From assembly GCA_038234715.1 (NCBI GenBank), contig JBBQTD010000015.1, positions 1 through 64,000 on the forward strand: a DNA stretch of 64,000 bases. Reading direction: 5' to 3'. Positions 8,467-15,013 of the stretch are shown here, in pieces (position 1 is the first letter of the stretch; each line of letters opens with the position of its first letter). This stretch comes from SZAS-103 sp038234715 (GTDB lineage: Bacteria > Pseudomonadota > Gammaproteobacteria > Xanthomonadales > Xanthomonadaceae). The notes under the pieces are model-generated. The model had not been told where the DNA came from, ran no database searches, and saw only the letters and a program-made list of their open reading frames with translations. A program made the position numbers and the translations under genes.

Positions 8467-8622
8467 TTACTCCGTTTCCTGGGCGGCCACCGCCTTCAAT
8501 CGTGCCTCGATCAGATCCATATCCGGCTTGGGTGTGGCGATACCGTGAGTGGATTTCTTCTGGAAGCAGTGCCGCACGTAGACCGCCGTGGCAAATCGTA
8601 CCGTGTACACGGCGCTGTACGT
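8467..8622 (-). pseudogene. truncated HigB-like (Gp49 family) toxin, C-terminal half only
   Basis: The minus-strand frame ending at TAA (8467-8469) reads VYTVRFATAVYVRHCFQKKS followed by THGIATPKPDMDLIEARLK. This is the characteristic C-terminal half of the Gp49/HigB-like RNase toxins (Y-x-V-R-F-a-x-a-V-Y-V-L-H-x-F-Q-K-K-S). An in-frame TGA at 8623-8625 closes the frame upstream, and the first 55-60 residues of a normal toxin are absent. It lies 4 bp upstream of the HigA-like gene, the normal order for this pair. The missing 5' half is replaced by DNA resembling a primase-helicase gene (8628-8675). Confidence 0.8.
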
Positions 8623-8627
8623 TCAGT

Positions 8628-8675
8628 CTGAAGCTTCATCTGCCGGGTTCTCGATCAGGTGCGGCTGATGAGAGC
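8628..8675 (-). pseudogene. 48-bp relic of a second AEP-helicase gene
   Basis: Positions 8628-8675 match 5631-5678 of the intact primase-helicase gene at 40 of 48 bases. Translated on the minus strand the relic reads ALISRT, stop, SRTRQMKLQ against ALISRTCSRTRQLKLQ (about residues 199-214 of the intact protein), so a Cys codon TGC has become TGA. It abuts the truncated toxin gene. I could not extend the match clearly in either direction. It suggests a former second copy, or a deletion that fused two accessory loci. Confidence 0.6.
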
Positions 8676-8747
8676 CTGCGATGTCCTGTCATCCATGCGG
8701 ACGAAACGCGACTTGGTAAGACCGCAGATGACGAGCCTTGGATGCCG

Positions 8748-9263
8748 TCAAACAGTTGCGAGTGTTGCAGCAATCGTGTTGAACGGCAGGATGAGTCGCA
8801 ACGGATTGTCGACCAGCGGCAGCGCTGCAAACTTGTCGCGATACCACGCGGCGGCGGCCTCGTCCTTGGCGTCGATCGCCAGAGCGATACCGCCTGCACT
8901 CGCTGCAGCCGACATGGCGCGGCGCGCAGCCAAGAGGAACAGCTCGCTACCAATACCCTGCCGCTGCGAACTGAGATCGACGGCCAAGCGGGCGAGCCGG
9001 TAAACCGAAACCGGATACTTGCCAAGGCCCCGGCTAGCAACTTTGGGAACATTTGCGAAGTCGATCTGCCCAGGGCAAAGGCTGTAATACGCCAGGATCC
9101 GGGTGGGGATTTCGGTCGCTTCGGCGACATACGTCTTCGTGCTGCCACTCTCGTGGTTTTGCAGCGAAAACTTTTGCAGGAATTCGTTGAGTTCCGGCGA
9201 TCCGCTGTCGAATGCCTTTCTGTTGTGCGTCCTGGCGAGAGGCGTTTCTCGCCAATCGGTCAC
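8748..9263 (-). CDS. GNAT acetyltransferase toxin (TacT-like)
   Basis: A 171-residue GNAT protein. It has the toxin-type N-terminus (KAFDSGSPELNEFLQKFSLQN), the acetyl-CoA pyrophosphate loop QRQGIG (about 100-105) and a Tyr near residue 143 in AAAWYRDKF that acts as general acid in the family. TacT-type toxins acetylate the amino group of charged aminoacyl-tRNAs and stop translation. The GTG start (9261-9263) overlaps the antitoxin stop by four bases (GTGA). The upstream DUF1778 protein and the palindromic operator confirm the toxin-antitoxin reading. It appears intact. Confidence 0.9.
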   Translation of the reverse strand: MTDWRETPLARTHNRKAFDSGSPELNEFLQKFSLQNHESGSTKTYVAEATEIPTRILAYYSLCPGQIDFANVPKVASRGLGKYPVSVYRLARLAVDLSSQRQGIGSELFLLAARRAMSAAASAGGIALAIDAKDEAAAAWYRDKFAALPLVDNPLRLILPFNTIAATLATV

Positions 9264-9544
9264 AGAGCGCCTCGACGCGCCAAGCGAGCAGCGGCGGCGA
9301 GCAGGGTCGGCGTCGGTGCAGGCGGTTGATCAAGATAAGCCATGACCCGTTCGGAGTCCTTGCCCGACAGGGTCATGGACTCCACCTCGGACAAGATTTT
9401 TCGTGCCTCGGGGAGCGCAACCGCGAGGACGAAACTGGTGATATTCATGTGGCGATGCGACGCAGCCTTCTCCAGCAGCGCCTTGTCTGCAGCGGGCATG
9501 CGAAGATCTACACGTTGGTCGCGAAGGGAATCGGTTGTAGCCAT
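9260..9544 (-). CDS. DUF1778 (TacA-like) ribbon-helix-helix antitoxin
   Basis: A 94-residue DUF1778 antitoxin beginning MATTDSLRDQRVDLRMPAAD; the strand RVDLRMP followed by two helices is the ribbon-helix-helix DNA-binding unit, and the C-terminal part binds the GNAT toxin. ATG 9544 is preferred over an upstream in-frame start because it follows an AGAGGAG ribosome binding site and matches the usual length; the longer frame would run through the operator. The stop overlaps the toxin GTG. The protein should repress its own promoter by binding the palindrome at 9563-9593. Confidence 0.9.
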   Translation of the reverse strand: MATTDSLRDQRVDLRMPAADKALLEKAASHRHMNITSFVLAVALPEARKILSEVESMTLSGKDSERVMAYLDQPPAPTPTLLAAAARLARRGAL

Positions 9545-9562
9545 GATGTGCTCCTCTTTACG

Positions 9563-9593
9563 TGTAATGTACGGATCAAATCCGTACATTACA
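9563..9593. promoter_or_regulatory. perfect 14-bp inverted repeat, likely operator of the DUF1778/GNAT operon
   Basis: TGTAATGTACGGAT, a CAA spacer and the exact reverse complement ATCCGTACATTACA lie 19 bp upstream of the antitoxin ATG. Ribbon-helix-helix antitoxins bind such palindromes as paired dimers. The perfection of the repeat suggests that the operator is under selection and the locus is active. Confidence 0.8.
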
Positions 9594-9919
9594 AGGGTGG
9601 GTCTGAGAGTTGCCATCCTTGGCTACGGTAGCGTGCGCATGCCGTACCAGCCCAACTAAAATGGGCCGTGTCGAAAGCGCGCTTCTGTACCACCGTGATT
9701 GAGTGTCAAGCGGAGTCCCCAAATAGTTCGTGGGTTTGCACTTGACGGTCATCCCTGTGACACCCCTCGTGCCCTGCCGATTCCCGGGGCCGCATTTTTC
9801 GACCTTTTACGGCACAACCCGATGCTAAATGTGTTGGCCGGAAAGCTAGACGTAGCAACGCGCTTGGCGTTGACGCCGTCTTGTCCCGTTCAACGCGGGT
9901 TGAAATCGGTTCTCCAGCA
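9594..9919. other. non-coding stretch at the island border
   Basis: Between the operator and the tRNA fragment I see no supported gene. Short open frames lack ribosome binding sites and typical codon use. This is the end of the accessory block. Confidence 0.4.
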
Positions 9920-9963
9920 CAGGCTACGAACTTGGTGGTCGGGAGTTCGAACCGGGCGCGCCA
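9920..9963 (+). pseudogene. 3' half of a tRNA-Arg(ACG) gene, damaged
   Basis: The stretch has the tRNA-Arg anticodon loop CTACGAA, the descending stem cttgg, a variable and T region (tggtcgggagttcgaa) and a full acceptor 3' strand with CCA (cgggcgcgcca). The 5' half is absent, and the T-arm is about five bases short, so it cannot fold into a tRNA. Similarity starts at the anticodon loop, where tyrosine recombinases commonly cut. It is followed directly by a tRNA-style terminator, so it is probably the displaced tRNA end (attR) left by island integration. Confidence 0.65.
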
Positions 9964-9976
9964 CTGATGTACATGG

Positions 9977-10010
9977 AAGGCCAGTGAGTTCCGCTCGCTG
10001 GCCTTTTTTT
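9977..10010 (+). terminator. rho-independent terminator after the tRNA-Arg fragment
   Basis: AAGGCCAG (9977-9984) pairs with CTGGCCTT (9998-10005), extended inside by GAG/CTC, and is followed by a run of seven T. It is well placed to end transcription of the original tRNA-Arg gene. Confidence 0.85.
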
Positions 10011-10138
10011 ACGCGACATCTGCGTCGTGTCCGGTTGGACAGCCTGAGGCGATCCTTCGGGCCTGCGCAAGGCAGTGCGCCATCGGAGCATCTCTCGCGC
10101 GCAGACAGGTGCTGTCCGAGGGATCAGGCGGTTTCCAT

Positions 10139-10894
10139 TCAATCGGCCAGCTGCAACCGCTGCGCATGCAGTCGCTGGTAATGCGGCATGCATGCCTCCG
10201 AGACACGCGCGCCTGCGGATGTCAACACCATGGCTGGCGCATCGGATCGTAGCTCGAAACCCGTCGACTCCCATACGTGCCCATACCAGTGCGGCGCCCA
10301 GACGCCATCGCTGGCTCGCGCGCCCGGCGGCCATTTGAGCATGCGATCGGTGAACTCAATGTGGAACAGATCGCACAGAGCACGCAGGTGCGCTTCCGGG
10401 GCACGCAGGAAATCGCCGGCATCGATGATCGGCGGTGGTTTGCCGTCGGCGCCCAGCACGTCGTGGATCTCGACCTGTTGTGGCAGGCCGATCTCGTCTG
10501 GCGTCACTGTCGCACGCGCCTTCAGGTAGGAGGCGACGACTTCGCGTGGATCGCGAATCAGCAACACGTTGGCCAGTCCGGAAATCCAGTGACGGATCGA
10601 CTCCTGCGACAGCATTCCGGGAAGGAGGTGATGGCTCATATGTTTCTGGTACCAGATCGGCATGCCGCGTGGCACAGGCCCCATCAGGCCCGACACGACG
10701 TTGCGCCAGTCGGTATCGCCAGCCGCTATCACCTGCGCGCGCAGCGGATGGTCTGAGCCGGTTGCGGCGAGATAGGCTGCATAAAGGGGTTCATCGCTGA
10801 CGGCGCAATCGCCGCGGTTTTCCCACGCACGCATCATCGCGGTGGAGATATTGCGCGGGCCGCTCCACATCGCGATGCGCAGTGGCGTCTTCAT
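10139..10894 (-). CDS. sulfotransferase-like protein
   Basis: A 251-residue protein. Its N-terminus MKTPLRIAMWSGPRNISTAM fits the 5'-phosphosulfate loop of the sulfotransferase fold (R-S/G-x-x-S/T), and a later segment LLIRDPREVVASYLKAR matches the 3'-phosphate (PAPS) binding motif. Family members move sulfate from PAPS to a hydroxyl or amine; some members of this branch are uncharacterised. ATG 10894 is chosen because the sulfotransferase core starts directly there; a longer frame to 11086 overlaps the neighbouring gene. It lies 46 bp downstream of a class IV aminotransferase on the same strand, so they are likely co-transcribed. Confidence 0.75.
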   Translation of the reverse strand: MKTPLRIAMWSGPRNISTAMMRAWENRGDCAVSDEPLYAAYLAATGSDHPLRAQVIAAGDTDWRNVVSGLMGPVPRGMPIWYQKHMSHHLLPGMLSQESIRHWISGLANVLLIRDPREVVASYLKARATVTPDEIGLPQQVEIHDVLGADGKPPPIIDAGDFLRAPEAHLRALCDLFHIEFTDRMLKWPPGARASDGVWAPHWYGHVWESTGFELRSDAPAMVLTSAGARVSEACMPHYQRLHAQRLQLAD

Positions 10895-10940
10895 GCGCGG
10901 CTGACCTTCATGCGGGACGGATCTCATGCAAGACGGCTCT

Positions 10941-11876
10941 TCATGCGAGGCGAACCCCGCCGCGCGCCGCCGCGTCCAGGTGGCTAAGTTCAATGTAGAG
11001 TTTTTGCAGCCAATCGACCATTGGCCCGCGCCTGCCATCGCCAATGACACGCCCGTCGATCTCGCGCACCGGCACCACACCGGCAAAGGTGCCGGTCACG
11101 AACGCTTCCTCGGCGCCGTACACGTCGGTCAGGCTGAAGTTGCGCTCGCGTGCGGCAATGGCGTTCTTGCGGCAAAGGCGCAGCACGTTTGCGCGGGTGA
11201 TGCCGCCCAGGCAGTAGTCGCCTGTCGATGTCCACACTTCGCCTTTGCGCACGATGAAGAAATGGGTCGAGTTGCAGGTCGCGACAAATCCATGCGGGTC
11301 CAGCATCAGCGCTTCGTCCGCGCCCGCGGTATACGCCTGGATGCACGCGGTGATGCAGTTGAGCTTGCTGTGCGAGTTGAGCTTCGGATCCTGCACGTCG
11401 GGATAGCCGCGAAGCACATGCACTGTGAACAGCTTCATTCCGCGCTCGAGGACCTCGGGTTTGGGCGACTTGTATTCCGGGATGATCACGACGGTCGCTA
11501 CGCCAAGCGTGACGCGCGGATCCTGGTACGGCGTGCTCTTGGTGCCACGCGTGACCATCAGCCGGATGTGCACGTGGTCGGTCATGTTGTTTGCGGCGAG
11601 CGTGTCGGCGATGGCCCGCGTCAGTGCGGCGCGGTCCATGCCGATGTCGATCATGATCGCCTTGGCCCCTTCGTACAGGCGGTCGAGATGCGCATCGAGG
11701 AACAGCGGTTGCCCGCCAATCACGCGCAATCCTTCCCAGACGCCGTCGCCGAGCACGAAACCGGAGTCGAATACCGAAACCATGGCTTCCGCGCGCGGCT
11801 TGAGCGCCCCGTTGACGTAGATCAGGATGTCGCGATTGCGCGGGTCATCGGCGAAATCGTGGGTTTGGTGGGTCAT
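10941..11876 (-). CDS. class IV PLP-dependent aminotransferase (BCAT/D-amino acid transaminase family)
   Basis: A 311-residue fold-type IV PLP enzyme. The Schiff-base Lys is K171 in LNSHSKLNCI, and phosphate-binding residues lie in GGITRANVL and VTGTFAGVVPV. The order GDGVWEGLRV near residues 43-52 is typical. Members transfer amino groups between branched-chain amino acids, D-Ala or aminodeoxychorismate; the exact substrate cannot be fixed by eye, though the N-terminal IYVNG and the general pattern are closest to ilvE-like or D-amino acid types. It starts an operon with the sulfotransferase-like gene downstream. Confidence 0.85.
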   Translation of the reverse strand: MTHQTHDFADDPRNRDILIYVNGALKPRAEAMVSVFDSGFVLGDGVWEGLRVIGGQPLFLDAHLDRLYEGAKAIMIDIGMDRAALTRAIADTLAANNMTDHVHIRLMVTRGTKSTPYQDPRVTLGVATVVIIPEYKSPKPEVLERGMKLFTVHVLRGYPDVQDPKLNSHSKLNCITACIQAYTAGADEALMLDPHGFVATCNSTHFFIVRKGEVWTSTGDYCLGGITRANVLRLCRKNAIAARERNFSLTDVYGAEEAFVTGTFAGVVPVREIDGRVIGDGRRGPMVDWLQKLYIELSHLDAAARGGVRLA

Positions 11877-12200
11877 GACATATCTCTGCGGGGAATTTGA
11901 CAGTAGCTTGATCCCAATAGTGCGTCAGCGTCGATAGCCGTATGCGCAGCCCCTCCATTGTCGATAGCATCTTTGCGTCGCGATGCGCGAATGGCGCATT
12001 GGCGACGGAGAACAGGAAAGTACTGACGCAGGTTTTCTGCGATTGCGTTTGATGGCATATTCTCCGGACGAGTCGAGGCTCGGGATCGGGATCGGTACGA
12101 TCGCCGTCGACAGCATCAACGATGTTGGATTTGGTCCGGGGCTGCGCGTAATTCCATAAAAACCTGATCGGCTTGCTTCGGCGCACATGGATAGACAATC
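11877..12200. other. divergent intergenic region
   Basis: This 324-bp region separates the divergently read aminotransferase and MBOAT genes and should hold promoters for both. A TTGACA box at 11897-11902 lacks a well-spaced -10 box. No gene is supported here. Confidence 0.4.
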
Positions 12201-13619
12201 GTGCTGTTCAATTCGTGGACCTTCCTGCTGTTTTTCCTGATTGTCTTTTTCCTGCATCGGAATGTACCGGGGTGGACCTCAAAAAAACTGATATTGCTGT
12301 TGGCAAGCTACGTGTTCTATTTCGCCTGGAACCCGCCGTATGTGGTGATCCTTGTGTTTTCGACAGCACTGGACTGGCAATTGGCGCGCTGGATTGCGAG
12401 GAGTGAAGAAGCCAGGAAACGACGGCTGCTGCTGATGGTAAGCCTGATCTCGAATCTGGGGCTTCTGTGTTTCTTCAAGTACGGTCATTTCCTGGTCGAA
12501 GAGTTTCGTGCGACTGTCGCGGTCTTCGGTGTGATCTATCAACCGATGGCGTTCGATATCATTCTGCCGATCGGCATTTCCTTCTATACCTTTGCCTCGC
12601 TCTCGTACACGATCGATGTGTACCGGCGTGAGATACCTGCGGATTCCTCGCTGCTCGACTATGCATTGTTCGTGGGTTTCTTCCCGCACCTTGTCGCAGG
12701 CCCGATCGTGCGTGCGCGGCAGTTTCTGCCGCAGTTCAAAGAGCCACGGCAAGCGAGTCAGCGCCAGATCGGCTGGGGATTGGTGCTTGTTGTCTTCGGG
12801 CTTTTCTCGAAAGTTGTCCTGGCTGACGATGTGTTCGCTCCGGTGGTGGACACGGTGTACGCAAACCCACTCCATGCAGGTGCACTGGATTCCTGGGCCG
12901 CCGTACTGGGTTTTTCAGGCCAGATCTATTACGACTTCTGTGGCTATTCGCTATGCGCCATCGGTCTCGCGTCGTGTTTCGGTTTTGCGTTCCCGGATAA
13001 CTTCCGCTATCCGTTTGCGGCAAGGGGCTTCTCGGATTTCTGGCGACGGTGGCACATCACACTGTCGAGTTGGTTGCGCGACTATCTGTACGTGCCGCTT
13101 GGCGGCAATCGGCATGGCGAGGGTCGCGCCCGCCTGAACGTCATGTTGACCATGCTGATCGGCGGCCTATGGCATGGAGCGTCGTGGATGTTCGTCTTGT
13201 GGGGCGGGCTTCACGGCGTGTTGTTGGTGATCGAGCGATTGTTCCGCAGTCAGCAACAGCAAGTCGAATCGCGTGGAGTCGTTTCGGCTTGGGCGCTCGC
13301 GACATTCACTTTCTTGGTGATCACCTTGGCCTGGATTCCATTCCGTGCGTCCAGCACGCAGATTGCGGGCGAGGTGTTGGCGGGATTGTTGCGCTTCAAC
13401 CAGCCATTGCTGCTGGGCGCGACCAAATTGTCGCTTGGCTTTGCGACGATTGCGGCAACATTTGGCTGGCACGTGTTCCAACGCAACAGTTCACTTGAAG
13501 AACGCTTTGGCAAAATGCATGCGGGGATTCAAACCGCAGTCCTAGCGCTATGCCTGGTTGCAATGTTCTTGATGTCGGGGAGAGGAGGGGGGCGTGCATT
13601 CATCTACTTCCAATTCTGA
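12201..13619 (+). CDS. MBOAT family O-acyltransferase (AlgI/DltB-like)
   Basis: A 472-residue polytopic membrane protein with about 10-12 hydrophobic segments. It carries the MBOAT signature: the invariant His in GGLWHGASW (about residue 326) and the upstream motif FSDFWRRWHITLSSWLRDYLY. AlgI-type enzymes sit in the inner membrane and pass acetyl groups to a periplasmic partner that acetylates exported polysaccharide. The start is GTG (12201). It overlaps by 26 bp a membrane-anchored SGNH-like protein, the usual partner. No alginate or cellulose genes are nearby, so the acceptor is unknown. Confidence 0.9.
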   Translation: MLFNSWTFLLFFLIVFFLHRNVPGWTSKKLILLLASYVFYFAWNPPYVVILVFSTALDWQLARWIARSEEARKRRLLLMVSLISNLGLLCFFKYGHFLVEEFRATVAVFGVIYQPMAFDIILPIGISFYTFASLSYTIDVYRREIPADSSLLDYALFVGFFPHLVAGPIVRARQFLPQFKEPRQASQRQIGWGLVLVVFGLFSKVVLADDVFAPVVDTVYANPLHAGALDSWAAVLGFSGQIYYDFCGYSLCAIGLASCFGFAFPDNFRYPFAARGFSDFWRRWHITLSSWLRDYLYVPLGGNRHGEGRARLNVMLTMLIGGLWHGASWMFVLWGGLHGVLLVIERLFRSQQQQVESRGVVSAWALATFTFLVITLAWIPFRASSTQIAGEVLAGLLRFNQPLLLGATKLSLGFATIAATFGWHVFQRNSSLEERFGKMHAGIQTAVLALCLVAMFLMSGRGGGRAFIYFQF

Positions 13620-14769
13620 CTCGCGTCTACCGGACCGCATCTGGGGGCCGGTCTTGGTTGGCTCGGTACTCATCGCGCTACTTCTTGTCGCGGCGACGGA
13701 GCTCAGTCTGGCGAGCAAGGGTTACCGGACGCAGCAACACGACTCCCCGCGCTTCTGGGGCCAGGAGCGGGCGCGGGCCAGCCAGTTTGGAATGCACGCG
13801 CTGATTCTTGTAGGCGACTCGCGGATGCAACTGGACGTCGATCTTGGGGTCTTGCGCCGAGCAACAGGGCTTCAGCCAGTGCAACTAGCGCTCAACGGGG
13901 AGCCCACGTTTGTGCCGGTACTCGAAGGTCTCGCAAACGATCCAACCGTCCAGGGAACCATTCTGGTGTCTTTCCTGGATGGCGCCGATCTCGAGGCGAA
14001 TATCAGGGATCGCTCGGCGAATTATGAATCGGAGTACGAGAGGTTGCGGTCTCAAGAGATCCCGACATTTCGCAGCGTGGAAGCTGCGCTCGACGATTTT
14101 GTTTTTTCGAGCTTGCGCAGCTATGCCGACGGGACCAGGCCTGCAGACGCACTCCGTCTCCGTGTCTTTCAGCCGGGCCGCCTGCCGCAGTTCGTGATGA
14201 CGCTGGCTGATCGTTCTCAACTTGCAGACTTCACGCGGGTGCCCATGCCCAAATTCTACTATGGAAGCGCACTGCGGAAACTCGGTCGCGATTTGCCGAT
14301 GCCGGCAAATGCGACGTATGCCGATCTCGATGCCGCGCTTCACCAGGCAATTTCGACGATTCCGCCCGTTGACAGCTCCCGATTCCTGCGACAATTGCCG
14401 TATGTCGAATCGCTGGTCGCGGCGATTCGCGCGCATGGCGGCAGGGTGATCTTCATCAAAATGCCGTCCAGCGGGTTCATCCGCGAGATGGAGCGCAAGC
14501 GTTATCCGCGCGAGCTCTACTGGAACCGGTTTGTTGCTTCGACGACGGCGCAGACGATGCACTTTGAGGACGATGCGAATCTGAAACAATTCGTCTGCCC
14601 CGATGGCTCCCATCTGGACTTCAGGCAGCGTTCCGCGTTTACGCATGCCTTGGTGCACGCGCTCTCGGCGGCACCCGCAACCATTGCCGAGACAGCCGGC
14701 ACGCCAAAGCAACAGGAGGATGTGCTGCAGCGCCGCGTCGGCGTTGACAGCGGCCCGGGCAGACCCTAG
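13594..14769 (+). CDS. membrane-anchored SGNH/AlgJ-DltD-like protein, MBOAT partner
   Basis: A 391-residue protein with one N-terminal transmembrane anchor (about residues 17-38), followed by a periplasmic domain. The nucleophile block is GDSR (about 73-76), and a distal DGSHLD holds the Asp-x-x-His pair of the SGNH esterase/acetyltransferase triad. It starts with GTG behind a strong agaggagggg site inside the end of the MBOAT gene, so the two are translationally coupled. It likely finishes the O-acyl transfer started by the MBOAT enzyme. Confidence 0.75.
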   Translation: MHSSTSNSDSRLPDRIWGPVLVGSVLIALLLVAATELSLASKGYRTQQHDSPRFWGQERARASQFGMHALILVGDSRMQLDVDLGVLRRATGLQPVQLALNGEPTFVPVLEGLANDPTVQGTILVSFLDGADLEANIRDRSANYESEYERLRSQEIPTFRSVEAALDDFVFSSLRSYADGTRPADALRLRVFQPGRLPQFVMTLADRSQLADFTRVPMPKFYYGSALRKLGRDLPMPANATYADLDAALHQAISTIPPVDSSRFLRQLPYVESLVAAIRAHGGRVIFIKMPSSGFIREMERKRYPRELYWNRFVASTTAQTMHFEDDANLKQFVCPDGSHLDFRQRSAFTHALVHALSAAPATIAETAGTPKQQEDVLQRRVGVDSGPGRP

Positions 14770-14896
14770 TTTAGTGATTGTGCCGCAGCATCGGGCTGTG
14801 ACGTTGATGAAGGCAGCTGGCGGGAAACCCGCTTGCTGGGCGTGCGACATGAGCACTACAAGCTTTCCCTGAACGGCTTTCGCCGCATGCCCATCC

Positions 14897-14920
14897 AGGC
14901 GCGCGAGCGCCTTTTTCTTT
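14897..14920 (+). terminator. rho-independent terminator (or attenuator) upstream of thrS
   Basis: AGGCGC pairs with GCGCCT around a gcga loop and is followed by TTTTCTTT. It lies about 130 bp past the SGNH gene and 94 bp before thrS. It probably ends the acyltransferase operon; an attenuator for thrS is possible but no leader peptide rich in Thr was found. Confidence 0.6.
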
Positions 14921-15013
14921 GCCCATCGTCCGGATGGATAAATAAAAAGCGGACGTCCGTGGCCGAACTCTCAAACAACGCCCTGCTGCAATCCTTCTTA
15001 GGCACTCGCAATC

